Shown here: positions 36,276-47,097 of the stretch, piece after piece | How the letters are laid out: each line of letters starts with the position of its first letter | Position numbering within the stretch: the first letter of the stretch is position 1 | NCBI GenBank assembly: GCA_009760855.2 | Contig: WPIO01000071.1 | Span: forward strand, 1,748,001-1,812,000 | Source: Cristatella mucedo | Lineage: Eukaryota > Bryozoa > Phylactolaemata > Cristatellidae | Length of the DNA stretch: 64,000 bases | Reading direction: 5' to 3' | Made by a program: the position numbers and the translations under genes | Notes under the pieces: model-generated | Told to the model about the DNA's origin: nothing | What the model saw: the letters and a program-made list of their open reading frames with translations, nothing else | The model's database searches: none

Positions 36276-37735
36276 AACAAAATTACTAGTGGTGACACGA
36301 ATAACGTCAACAAGCTCGATGACGTTGTTCACCTATACCTGTCTCTTCCTAGCAAGATCTGGAAGACTTTGTGACATTGGCAACAGTAGCCAACAGCTGC
36401 AACGATGGCCAATGGCAAAGGCTGATCGAGCACCAGTAACTAACTTGGGAGGAACACACTGGTTATCTATGAGAAGCCTGCAAGGGAAGCTTCGACTACG
36501 CATGTGCTACAGGATATCATGCACTATCTGTCGTTGCCATTTGGTACCACAGCGTCAGCTTTTTTACTCATCGGGTCCGGAAATGGCTGGAGAGTATGTT
36601 GAGTTCAAGAGCTGATTCCGACTAACGTGCTGCACTGTATCGCAATCGAACTCTGACCTGCGCCCGGTATTGAGAGCGCCGACGGCCGTGACCCCGAGGC
36701 TCATGAAGGTGCCGATTCAGAGAACGACTTTTGACACAAACTTGCATCTAATATTCGAATGCAGCTGATGCCCGCAAATAAAACCGAGGCAGTCCTGGCT
36801 TCTGACTATCTATCCGTTATCATTTGTGTCACTATAGACTTCGATTGGACTTAAGTGGTCGTTAGGCCATTAGACGTCTTTCCTCGAAGGGTATGAACTG
36901 CTTCCGACGAATTTGAGCTGCAGCGAATAGAGTGGAGTCCCGTGAGGAGCGTCGGCTCTCAGGCTGAGCGAGGCAGACCGCACAATGCAATCTCTGCCGA
37001 CGGATTTACTCTTGGCACAGCGGTCCAGCATAAGGATCAGTGGAGGCGGAGCACTCTAGTGGAGGCGGAGCGGAAGCCCTTTAGATTGACGCCAGTGGGA
37101 CAGCGATAGCCACAGGTTGCTCTCCTCTGTAACCATTCTAAGCCAATACTTTCCCGCGAGTTATAAGATCGAAGATTTATTATACCCGGACCGGTGGAAC
37201 TGGCGACGCATGCGCACACACACACACCCCCCTAAGTCATTCCAAGCTTTGGCGAAGCTGATGTAGAGCCGGAGATGAGCTACTACGATCTAGTTACGGT
37301 CTAGGCCGGAGGGGGGGGGGGCGGGCCAGCAGTCAGAGCAGAACACGTCGGCTGTCGCACAAATGGTCTCTCGGTGATAGGTCCTGTAGATGTGGTGGAG
37401 GACCGAGGTTTCAATGACTGAGGCCACGACTGAGCAGAGAATTAACGACGCCCCCCTACTGTCGTCCCTCCTCCGGCTCTAATTGCACTGGCTTTACTAC
37501 CATTACCCACTAGTCTGTCGCCATTTTGTTTTCTGAAAGTCGTCGACACCGGATCTTCTGCCTATCAAACCCTACTGCCGCCATGATGGCCGTGAGGGGA
37601 GGATCAAACGCTTTTTTGGCGCCCTTGGACGTCCTTTGGTGGCGGATGCCTATTTTCTTTACTCCGAGCCTTTCTCTTCTTCAGCGTATTCTCGTTTGAT
37701 GGTCGATGGCTTATTTTGTTCCTTCGGCATGTGAC
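36276..37735. other. Interval with no identifiable gene
   Basis: Unique-looking. Contains (CA)n plus a C run at 37217-37233, a G run at 37312-37321, and a tandem GGAGGCGGAGC duplication at 37042-37070. Confidence 0.45.
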
Positions 37736-37870
37736 TGTCTCAGGTGTGCGGCAGCTCAGGCTGTGCTGTAACTCAGGTGTGCTGCAGCTCAGGTGTGCTG
37801 TGGCTCAGGTGTGCTGCAGCTCAGGTGTGCAGCTCAGGTGTGCTGCAGCTCAGGTGAGTGGCTCAGATGT
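37736..37870. repeat. 16-bp minisatellite CTCAGGTGTGCTGCAG
   Basis: About eight units (CAGCTCAGGTGTGCTG with shorter variants) ending in a GGCTCAGATGTGCT unit, into which the hairpin element is inserted. Confidence 0.9.
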
Positions 37871-37873
37871 GCT

Positions 37874-37952
37874 AATAATAATAATAATAATAATTCACTT
37901 GATAAAGCACCCTCAGAGAACTCAATCTCTCTCTAGGCGCTTTACATTTGCT
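37874..37952 (-). mobile_element. 79-bp terminal-hairpin insert (LINE-A tail)
   Basis: An (AAT)n tail plus hairpin and TTTACATTTGCT only, inserted into the CTCAGGTGTGCTG minisatellite. GTGCT occurs on both sides (37869-37873 and 37953-37957), consistent with a 5-bp target duplication. Because GTGCT is also part of the minisatellite, this is suggestive only. Confidence 0.8.
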
Positions 37953-38037
37953 GTGCTGCCAAGATATTGCCATTGCCAGCACCATTGCTGCTGTAAAAGA
38001 ATTTAGCAACATATGAATGTGTGCATACTTATGTTCA

Positions 38038-39080
38038 AATTTCAGTCGGAATCGAGAGGCGACACCACTCCACTAAAACTGCTCTTCCCTGTGCAACCAA
38101 TGACATCTTATGCAGCAATGGAGACGGAAATGTCATGGCCCTAGTGCTGCTGAATCTGTCAGCTGCCTTCGACACTATTGATCGCGATGCGGCTTTGAAA
38201 TGGGTCAAGCCTGTCGGTGAGAGGCCATTAGTTTAAGTCGTACTTGTTCAGTAGTGTTCAATCTGTGTCGCCTGAGGTGGTGCTGCTGTGCGACCGACAC
38301 TGTGTTCTCGGAATTTAGGTGTCGTCCTTGACAGCTGCCTAAATTTGGAAAGTTTCATTAGGATGACTGCCTCCACAGCTAGCCACCACATCCGATCCCT
38401 ATTTAAGATAAAGAAATGTCCTCTACTGTGGCTTGCAAAAAACTAGCTCTAAGGATCTGTCTTGGCTACATTATTGCAATTCCAAAACCACAAGGCCACT
38501 GCAGTCGGGGAAAAATATAGCTGCAAGGCTAGTTAACGAATCCCAGAGGTTTGATCGCGTGTGTCCAATGCTGAAGAAGTTTCAATTGCTTCCAGTTGAT
38601 CATCGGATGCAGTGTGTAGTGTTTACCCTGACCCATAAGGTCAAGGCCAAGGCTAGGCCTCTTCATACCAGGCTGAACTGCTGCACCAGCTTCAGCCTCT
38701 TCGTGCTCTCAGGTTCTCTGTGGACATAAATTAGCAGTTCCATTCCTTCGCCTACAGACCGTTGGCGACCGAAGCTTTGGCTCTGCCGGTCCTAGACAGC
38801 GGGACTCACTTGCACAATTCTTATGCTACGACAAGTACTCTCCTGCTGCCGGCTATGGCGTATCCTTTCCATCTGTCCTGAGCTGCTACTTACATGACCT
38901 CAACGGCTCTCCTAACTCAGCCATGCTTGCCACTTGATCTTTGTTGCGAGAGATGAAGTATGTTGGCTACAGAATACATACCGAAAGCCACTTAGGCTTT
39001 GGTTGTGCTACGCAAAACTGTCCTGCTTAACACCCACATACTCTTTTTGGCTTCGTGGAGTTACAGACGGAGACAAATTA
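38038..39080 (+). mobile_element. LINE-B copy, decayed reverse transcriptase plus 3' end
   Basis: Peptide ATNDILCSNGDGNVMALVLL followed by NLSAAFDTIDRD is the RT catalytic block A of non-LTR elements. Its expected first Asp (normally LDLSAAFD) is Asn here. Further on, LVNESQRFDRVCPMLKKFQL matches the copy at 55605-56215. Stops and frameshifts break the frame at 38234, 38445 and 38727, and much of the RT middle is deleted. The last 120 bp (38959-39080) are the conserved LINE-B 3' segment. Confidence 0.8.
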
Positions 39081-39592
39081 GCCGGAGGTTCTTTCTCTCA
39101 CCAAAGACGTCACGTGGGGTTGGGTTTCGTACCTCTCGACATAGGGAGGGGTACCGGATGGCTTCGGATTGTCACACTTTCCGTCTTCTTCTGGCTATCC
39201 ACCTCCACCCGGAAATAGGCGCTTCTGTCTAATGGGACGACGGTCGATATAATCTATCGGTTCTCTGAGCTGGCTGCTGATATATTAGTCTTCAGAGCTG
39301 GACTATTCGTGAGCGGGGACGCCCCAAACCGACGTCGGTGAAAATCCGCTGTGAATCCTGCAACTGCTGCAATTTGATTAAAGACTGCAGTTGGGAAATC
39401 TGGTGCTGCCACGCTGCTGGTACTGTTTCTGTAATGCTGGTTAAGCTGCTGAGCTTATCCGAGGCATTGCTGGCGATGGTGTCTGCACTGTGGAGTCATG
39501 TGATTCTCCCGAACTCAATTCATAATCTCGATGAGGATCACTGTCCCGGCTATGTGCAATAAATTGATATTTACTGCATGTAGAAGGTTTAC
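39081..39592. other. Interval with no identifiable gene
   Basis: Neutral composition, no supported frame. Confidence 0.5.
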
Positions 39593-40840
39593 AATAATGA
39601 TAATAATAATAATAATACATTTGATATAGCACCCTCAGAGAACTCAATCTCTACAAATAGGCACTCTACAATTGCTGCAAAGGAAGCACGATCGAGTGGT
39701 TAGTGGTAGCATCCTTAATAAACGACAAAAATAGCATGGTTAGGGTTGACGTGCACAGGGTCATAATGCAAGTATGGTCAGTGGCAACATGCATAGTGTC
39801 AGCATACATAAGCACATAAAGGACGAATCACATTGACTTAATAATGCCGAGATAAATAGATGCAATTTTAGTTTCTTTTTGAATGTGGTCAAGTCAGGAG
39901 ATGTCATGAGGCAAGTCAGGAATGAGGTTCAGGCTTTGGGAGCATACGAACTAAAGGCATGGTGTCCAAAGGATTTGAGATTTTTACGAGGTATATGTAA
40001 ATAATTAGATTCCAAAAGGCAGGTTGTACGATGCTTAGCCTGGTGGGGCAGTTGATCTGATGGGTTGGCAGGAGCCAGAGAATGAAGGGACTTGAGTGAC
40101 AAAACCTTGAAGTTGATGATTTTGCTTGACTGGTAGCCAGTGCAGGTCGGTGAGAAGTGGTGTGATATGGCAACTGCAACGCTCACGACAGACAAGCCTA
40201 GCTGCAGGGTTGTGCCCCAGCTGTAGTCGGCTGATAGCACATGCCGGTAGGCCAGCAAGCAGTGAGTTACAGAAGTCAAGACGGGGTGTCACAACGCATG
40301 AATAAATTTAGATGTGTTATCCATGTCTAAACCCTAAGCCCCGAGTTTTAGCAATGTTATGTAGCTGAAAGTTGGCCGACTCGACAGAGAAGCTGATTTG
40401 GTCGTCTAAGGAAAAGGTCAATGTGGAACACGACACCTAGATTTCGTGCAAATTAAACAGGAGATATGCTATCAGAGCCGATTGTGAGCGTTAACCTTTC
40501 AAATTTCCGAATCACACCTGGTTTTTCCATAACTAGGAAGTTGGTTTTATCATCAGTCAATTTAAGAAAATTTGCTGCTATCCATGTGTGGATTTCATCA
40601 ATACATGCAGCAAGCGAGTTGAGAGAATTCGACGTGCTGGAGGGCTGGAAGGGATCAAAGCAAAGGCACAACGGAGCGTCATTTGCATAGAAGTAAAAGC
40701 CTAGATTGTGCCTAGCAAAGACATCGGCAGGAGAGAGAGAGAGAGAGAGAGAGAAAGAGTAAATACCGTGAAAAGAATGGGACCAAACACATAACCCTAA
40801 GGTATTCCATATTTCAGAGATTCTTTGGATGATCTTATAA
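39593..40840 (-). mobile_element. LINE-A copy with mutated YADD
   Basis: On the minus strand it runs from a decayed GVPQGSVLGP region (about 40790-40836) through HNLGFYFYAND, where the first catalytic Asp of YADD is Asn (40681-40683 reads ATT for AAT). It continues through the C-terminal module and the 3' UTR to an (ATT)n tail at 39594-39617. A (TC)13-type microsatellite (40731-40758) has grown inside the ORF at a pyrimidine-rich site. Several frameshifts; inactive. Confidence 0.88.
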
Positions 40841-41479
40841 CGATAAATTAGACTGCTTGTATATTTTAAGAGTTCAGCATTTATGGGATTCCTCTTCGCA
40901 TTTTCATCCAACTTGATTAAAATCTTGATATCGATGACTGTAGCATCGGCCTGGGTACTTCTTTGGCTATCCGAATGAGATTCGAATTGGGGTTTGCATA
41001 GCCGTGATCTGGGCATCCCTAAATGACAGCCAGCTTCGTACGACTACGATCACACTATAGTAAAGGACGAGTAAAGTTGCAGTCACAATCACTTGTGCAG
41101 CTGCATAAGGAGCGTGGCTTCTCATTGCGTTGTGAGATATTTTTCCTCACAGCGTTGTGTGTAATTAGTATTGTGGATATAGAAAACTGCATTATTCTAA
41201 CGCTGTTTCCAAGTCTTAATCGTAGATTAGTCGTATCTTGAGCCACAGAAAGGTACGCGTGTATCGGAAAAGCCATAGCGTACAATTCCCTATAGTTTTG
41301 AAAGGTAACCTGACTAATGGTCACTTGATTCGGGCTTTAGAGAAGATTATGTGCGAGTATAAATAAAAGAAATCGATGGTATGTCTCCACATTTGACTAC
41401 AGCACCTCTTTAGGCTACAGCATAAACTACTACCAAGAATTGTAATGCCGTCTTAGCCATTATAAGGTCCATATTAATT
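40841..41479. other. Interval with no identifiable gene
   Basis: No frame or repeat recognised. Confidence 0.5.
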
Positions 41480-41620
41480 AAAGCAAGAAAGTCAGTCTGT
41501 CGTTCTCTCTCGTGGCAGAATGGCAACAAGTACTTCCAGAAGTGACATGAAATAGATGTGTAAACTTATGGGCAATATTTAATTGACTCAGCGCGGAGCG
41601 AGTCCACAGGCAGTGAGCTA
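41480..41620 (+). repeat. Family Y interspersed repeat, copy 2
   Basis: AGCAAGAAAGTCAGTCTGTC ... TACTTCCAGAAGTGACATG ... GACTCAGCGCGGAGCGAGTC ... CAGTGAGCT is collinear with copies at 29555 and 54955. Confidence 0.7.
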
Positions 41621-41639
41621 CTTGTGTGCGCTCGCCCCG

Positions 41640-41745
41640 ACCGAGGTCTGGTCGAAGTCCGTGGGCTCGAGCCCCGTAGCGTAGGTGAAGCGCCTGAATA
41701 GAGATTAAGTTCTCTCAGGGTGCTCAGCAAATAAATTATAAAACG
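41640..41745 (+). mobile_element. SINE2 copy with clear LINE-A-like tail
   Basis: B-box GTGGGCTCGAGCCC, then GGTGAAGCGCCTGAATAGAG plus ATTAAGTTCTCTCAGGGTGC. The latter pairs as a hairpin and matches the LINE-A terminus (AAAGCGCCTAGAGAGAGATT...GTTCTCTGAGGGCGC) in about 80 percent of positions by eye. It ends AAATAAATTATAAAA. Confidence 0.8.
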
Positions 41746-41844
41746 TGATTACCTGTGCGAGCACACACAATTACCTACCTACGTGACTTACACGTAAGGA
41801 CAAGCATCAAATTGCCACAATCTGCAGCTGGAAATTGTGTGAAT

Positions 41845-42790
41845 GATAATAACAATAATAATACATTTGTATAGCGCCCTCAGAAAACTCAATCTCGTTC
41901 TCGGTACTTTACATTTGCTATAAAGAAAGCATGATCGAATGGATAGCGGTAGCATGCTCATTGAGCAACAAGCATAACATGGTTAGAGTTGACATGCACA
42001 CAATCAGCATGCAAATAGGGTTAGTGGCTGCATACACAGTGTCAGCATGCATAAGCACACAGACGACGAATCACGTCGACCCAACAAACGCTGTGATAAA
42101 TAGATGCGTTTTTAGTTTCTTTTAAAATGTGGCCAAGTCAGGAGATGTCGTGTCGCAAGTCGTGAGCTCCAAGCTTTGGGAGCCTACGAACTAAATGCAC
42201 GTTCTCCACAGGATTTGAGGTTTGTACGAGGTATAAGTGAACATTTAGATTTCGAAAGGCGGGTGGAACGATGTTTTGCCTGGTGGGGCAGTAGATCTGA
42301 TAGATTGGCTGGAGCCAGAGAATGAAGGGACCTAAAGTGAGTGACATTGACCTTGAAGTCGGTGCATTGCTCGACTGGTAGCCATTGCAGGTCGGTGAGA
42401 AGTGGTGTGATATGGCAACTGCGACGCTCATTACAGAAAAGCCTAGCTGCAGAGTTTTACACCAGCTGTACGCGCCTGATAGCCTAGGCTGGTGGACCGG
42501 CAAGCAGTGAGTTACAGAAGTCAAGACGGGAGTTCACAAATGCTCGGACCAATTTAGATGTGGTTTCCCTAACTAAACAATCTGGATTTCAGCGACTTTG
42601 TGTAGCTGAAAGTAGGCACGCTTGACTGTGGAACTGATGTGGTCGTCTAATGAATAGTCACTTTGAAACATGACGTCTAGATTTCGTGTAGATTCAACAA
42701 GAAATATGATGGCAGAGCCGACTGTGAGCGTTAAACCTTCCAATTTCATAATCGCACCTGGTTTGCCAAAAATCCAATACATGACCGTGA
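41845..42790 (-). mobile_element. LINE-A copy, decayed
   Basis: Tail (AAT)n at 41847-41862, hairpin, 3' UTR and C-terminal ORF up to the region equivalent to MGKPSVIQRLERLT (peptide FGKPGAIMKLEGLTLTVGSA at 42700-42780). Frameshifts split the ORF in at least three places. Confidence 0.88.
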
Positions 42791-43422
42791 GATTTCAGGA
42801 TTTAAAAAATCTTCACTAGATCGCTGTCAGGATCTGACGTGGAAATGATCGGACTGCTCGCAGCGTCACTGGTTCAAGCGTAGCTTGTCTTTGCTTTCCA
42901 CTTTGATGACGTCACGGCACCGCCGTCGCCAGAGATAGCTCCGCTCCGTGAGCACGCTTAAATTCGGCTCGCTGTTCATTCTGAGCTCATTAGCATAATG
43001 CACAGCTCTCGCTTAGAAAGAAGCCGAGCAGAATTTAACAATGGGCACTAGTGGGAGGGCCACAAGCCGGTCAAATGTCCGTGGCAACACACCGAATCGC
43101 CGGCAACGACGAAGGGTTCTTGCACTGGCAGCGACAGGGCAGCGAAGGGCGGCCCCGGTGATTGACTGGTCTACGATGGCTTGGCGACAGTGCGTCGTGG
43201 ACTGGCTTATTGTTCCGCTGCGGCCCATGACCTTACTCTGTCAGGACGAAGCAGGAGACGGACATTACTATGAAATCCAGCAACCTAGCAACGGTCAGTT
43301 AACGGCGATATCGGTCGCACGACTACAGCAACGGCGGAGCTCAGGAACGCTGAGGCACAAAATTTAAAGCACTATGAAGCAGAAACTTTGTGGAAACTCG
43401 TAAGCTCTTTGCGAGATGTTTG
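42791..43422. other. Interval with no identifiable gene
   Basis: A 108-codon open frame (43041-43367 +) and an opposing 71-codon frame have no domain. Confidence 0.45.
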
Positions 43423-43890
43423 GATTAATAACAGTAATAAAAATAACACATTTGTTATAGCGCCCTCGGAGAACTCAATCTCTTTCTAGGCACTTTACAT
43501 TTGCTGTAAAGGAAGCACGATCGAATGATTAGTTGTGGCATACTCAATGAACAACAAGCATAACACGGTGAGCGGCGATGGCGCATTAGGAAAAGTGGTT
43601 ACTTTCACGATCTCGGGACCGAGGTCGTGAAAGCAACCACCTTACGTAGTGTGCCATCGCGCGTTGTTTGGAATCCCGCCGTGGACGATCCTTTATTACC
43701 GCTGCAAGCAGTGGAGATAGCCGCATAAACTCTTGTGTCGCTATACAAAAAGAGGCTGTTGAATCAGCCAGTTAAAAGTGACATGCAGAGGGTCAGTAAT
43801 GCTAATATGATTAGCGGCAGCATGTACACTGTCAGCATGCATAAGCAAACCAACGAAGAATGATATGGACCCACTGCGATAACAGTATAA
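43423..43890 (-). mobile_element. LINE-A 3' UTR copy interrupted by a SINE1
   Basis: The left part (43423-43569) covers tail, hairpin and 3' UTR to CATAACACGGT. The right part (43770-43890) resumes at AGTTAAAAGTGACATGCAGA. The interruption is the SINE1 at 43570-43769. Confidence 0.85.
43570..43769 (+). mobile_element. SINE1 copy with inverted-duplicated head (82-bp hairpin)
   Basis: The head (43576-43616) is followed after 2 nt by its own inverted copy (43619-43659), with 34 of 41 positions pairing. The usual body then follows (GGAATCCCGCC, GACGATCCTTTATTACCGCT) to TATACAAAAAGAGGCTGTTG. Nested in LINE-A. Confidence 0.85.
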
Positions 43891-43892
43891 TA

Positions 43893-44765
43893 ATAATACA
43901 CTTGATAAAGCACCCTCAGAGAACTCAATCTCTTTCTAGGCGCTTCACATTTGCTGCAAAGGGAAGCGCGATTGAATGGTGAGTAATATAATGCTTGATA
44001 AACATGAATAGCATGGTTAGGGGTGACATGCAACGGATCAGCATGAAATGTTGTTAGTGGCAGCATGCACAGTGTCAGCACGCATAAGCACATGAAGGAA
44101 AAATCACAGGGACCCACTAAATGCTCTCCTAAATAGGTGTGTTTTCATGTTATTTTTAAAAGTGATCAAGTCAGGGGATGTTCTGACGAAAGTCGAGAGG
44201 GAGTTCCAGGCTTTGAGAGCATACGAACTAAATGCATGGTCACCAAAGGATTTTAGGTTTGTACGAGATGTAAGCAAACAGTTAGATTCCGAAAAGCGGG
44301 TGGTACGATACTTGGCATGGTGCTGGACAAGATCTGATAGGTAGGCAGGAGCCAAAGAATGAAGTGACCTAAAAGTGAGTGACAAAACCTTGAAGTCGAT
44401 CCGTTGCTTGACTGGTAGCCAGTGCAGGTCGGCGAGAAGTGGTGTGACGTGGCAACTTCGAAGCTCACGACAGACAAGCCTAGCTGCGGAGTTTTGCACA
44501 AGCTGTAATCGCCTGATTGCATATGCCGGTAGGCCAGCAAGCAGTGAGTTACAGAAGTCAAAACGGGATGTTACAAATGCATGGACCAACTTAGACGTGG
44601 TATCCTTATCTAAACAAGCCCGAATTTTAGCAATGTTGCGTAGCTGAAAGTAAGCAGACTTGAGTATGGAGCTGATGTGGTCGTCTAACGAGAGGTCACT
44701 TTGGAACATGACACATAAATTTCGAGCTGATTCAACGCCTGATATGCTGGCAGAACCAACTTTGA
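43893..44765 (-). mobile_element. LINE-A copy, open C-terminal ORF
   Basis: The frame 44104-44778 (minus) is uninterrupted for 224 codons: VGSASISGVESARNLCVMFQ ... RAFSGSL, equivalent to the last 220 or so residues of the LINE-A ORF. The 3' UTR and hairpin extend to an (ATT)n tail at 43893-43902. The reverse-transcriptase core is absent. Confidence 0.9.
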
Positions 44766-44970
44766 TAAATAGATGCACTTTTAGTTACTTTTTGAATTAG
44801 TCAAGTCAGGAGATGTCTTGACGAAAGTCGGAAGTGAGTTACAGGCTTTGGGAGCATGCAAACTATAGGCACGGTCTCCAAAGGATTCGAGGTTCGGACG
44901 AGTTAAAAGTAAACGATTGAATTTCAAGAAGTAGATGGTACGATACTTAGCGTGGTGGGGAACCAGATCT
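44766..44970 (-). mobile_element. LINE-A internal fragment adjacent to the previous copy
   Basis: Repeats the 3' UTR/ORF-end junction (AATAGATGCACTTTTAGTTA ... CACGGTCTCCAAAGGATTCG) right after the 5' end of the 43893-44765 copy, in the same orientation. It is the older, interrupted partner or a tandem partial insertion. Confidence 0.75.
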
Positions 44971-45399
44971 GACTCGAGACGGACACGAATGGCACGAATG
45001 CACGCTTTGTACTTGGTAAAGCGTAACTTTAAGTATGCGTATTGTCATGACGAGCATTTGAATACGCTTTCAAGAGCTATCGAGTGTGCAGGCAGACCAC
45101 ACCCAGCTAAACGTATTTCTGCTAATAATAGTAATAATAGTAGAGAACTAAATCTCTATCAAGGTGCTTTGAAACTATCATTTAGGTGCCTTGACCAGAA
45201 CCAAGGTGGCCAGCCGGAGTTTGGGATCTCCAATTCTGGTGGGCTGCATGCAACGATCAGGAGGCATAAATTCACGTCTCCAGATCTATGACGCAAAGTG
45301 GGCATGCGCCACTGGCTGATGAGTTCATAGCGAAAACGCACCCGGTTAAATGGCTGCTCTAGGACGCTCTGGCCGATGAATCATCCCTAATCGACACAC
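44971..45399. other. Interval with short LINE-A tail remnant
   Basis: A remnant at 45127-45172 (AATAGTAATAATAGTAGAGA ... CTCTATCAAGGTGCTTTG) resembles the minus-strand tail and hairpin. Otherwise nothing recognisable. Confidence 0.45.
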
Positions 45400-45650
45400 T
45401 CGTTTGTACGCCACGGGCGGAAAGACGAGTCTTTGCTGCCCTTTGACCCCCACACTTGCAGCAGGCACTAAAGGATTGTCTGCTGCAGGAATCGAGCCCG
45501 CGAACTGGGTTAGAAATAGCGAGCACCTCACTCGAGTCTAAAACCCAGAGGCTGCTTTGCACGACCCTGGTCGTAGGTTCAGAGTCCAGTGGCAGAAGCG
45601 CTTTATTGCTTGCTACAACCGTGGCGATAGCCTCAGTGGCTCTTCCACCG
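45400..45650. mobile_element. Two SINE1 halves in inverted orientation
   Basis: 45425-45535 reads as minus-strand SINE1 (AGGATTGTCTGCTGCAGGAA ... GAGCCCGCGAACTGGG). 45555-45650 reads as plus-strand (CGACCCTGGTCGTAGGTTCA ... GCTTGCTACAACCGTGGCGA ... GGCTCTTCC). The heads face each other, as in the 43570 copy but more diverged. Confidence 0.55.
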
Positions 45651-45714
45651 AAAAATACCGGAAATGAGATGAACGGATCAGCAGACCTTTACTTATAGTT
45701 TGTAATCCCTATCG

Positions 45715-45812
45715 AGGTGCTCAATCATAATAGCAATAATAAAAATGTATTTGTATAGCACCCTCAGAGAACTAAATGTCTTTCTAGGTACTTTATAGAT
45801 GCTGTAATGTTG
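45715..45812 (-). mobile_element. LINE-A terminal-hairpin fragment
   Basis: AATAGCAATAATAAAAATGT tail, then TAGCACCCTCAGAGAACTAA ... TAGGTACTTTATAGATGCTG. Only the last 80 bp or so of the element. Confidence 0.7.
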
Positions 45813-47097
45813 TCCATTAGTAAGCCATATCCAGTTAGAACGCGGTAGTCCGGTACGAGCCCGGTAGTCACGTGGCAGCCAGCCAATCGCATTTAATATA
45901 GCCGAATAGGTTGCGAAACCGTCAGAAGTCCGCTGCCGCTGCCGCACCCCTCCCCCGTCCTGCCCGGCCGCCGCCGCCTCCTCCGCGACGGCGACCCATC
46001 CCAACTTGGCCGCCGCCGTCGCCGGCTGTAATCTGTAATCTGAGGAGCGGCCGGCTTTCGGCTGCTGCAGCTCGGACGCGTAGAGACTCGACGCGGGCTG
46101 GTGAAGGTGTCCCGTTGCTGCAATGGCTCGAGCGCCGATGCGAACTCCTGCTCGGCGCGCCGCTCCTGCTCGGCGCTCCGCTCCTGCTCGGCGCTCCGCT
46201 CCGCTCAGCCGGCGGCGTGGCGGCTGGCACTGGCCCGGTCAGATCAAGTGCAATAAGCCCAGAGCGACATCTTAGGTAACGTCGGGCGTTACGAGGTTAG
46301 TGGCGGTCCGTTGGGCGACCCTTGTGCTCATTATCGTTTCTCCTCTCTCGTGAGAGGGAGCGGCGGAGAAAAAATAGCCCGACAATCTCTGGATTCGAGC
46401 GCGGACACGCACAGCGAGAGAGGCGCCGGCATTTACCCGCAAGCCTCGCGCAACGACGCGGCACAAAATGACTGGCTGAGTCACTCTGGCCGCCGCGCGT
46501 CGCTTCCGCTCTAGAAGGATCCAGAACGTCCGGGTGCGATTCGGCGGTCTACTCCCGACGGTTCCTCTGGTGATACCGAGACGAGCGGACAGCACGCGCG
46601 CCCGATTCGATCTTCCTACCCGGCATCCGGCGCGCCCCTCCCCGGTCTTCTCCGGTTCCGCCCGGACGGACGCACGGACGCGGGTCGGCCGACGGCCGAC
46701 TAACTGCTCGAGCTGCCGCCGCCGCAGCCTCCAGAGCGTCTAGTCGCGCGCTACGCCCGCGGCGGCGGTGGCGGCGGCCTTGGACACGAGCGCCCGAGCG
46801 CCGCGGCGGCTGACGGAGGGCGACGGCGGCTGACGGCGCGCTTTGCGGCGGGCGGGGGCGCGGCGGCTTCTTGCTGCCGCAGCCCCGGGCCGCCGCCGCC
46901 GCCGGGCAGGCTGCTCGGGCGGCGGCGAAGCTAGAGTACATTCTGGAGGGCGGCGCGAAGAAGCGGCTGCGAGCGGCCGCGAGCAGGACGCTCGCGCCTC
47001 ATTAAGTCGGCCAGGCGGTCGACTTAATAAAGGCGCCGCCGCCGCAGCTGACTGCTATTGCCCCAGCACGAGCCGAGGCGACACGGGCCGCCGGAAC
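45813..47097. other. GC-rich, CpG-rich block (left part)
   Basis: Very GC-rich after 45930. Contains a (CTCCTGCTCGGCGCTCCG)-type minisatellite with about three units at 46145-46200. Arg/Pro/Ala-rich frames are open on both strands, none with a domain. A CpG-island promoter or first exon is possible. Confidence 0.4.

Noticed and set aside
36289-36615. 108-codon frame with LGGTHWLSM resembling transposase-like TRWLS motifs
   Set aside because: A five-residue resemblance with no other supporting motif or terminal repeats.
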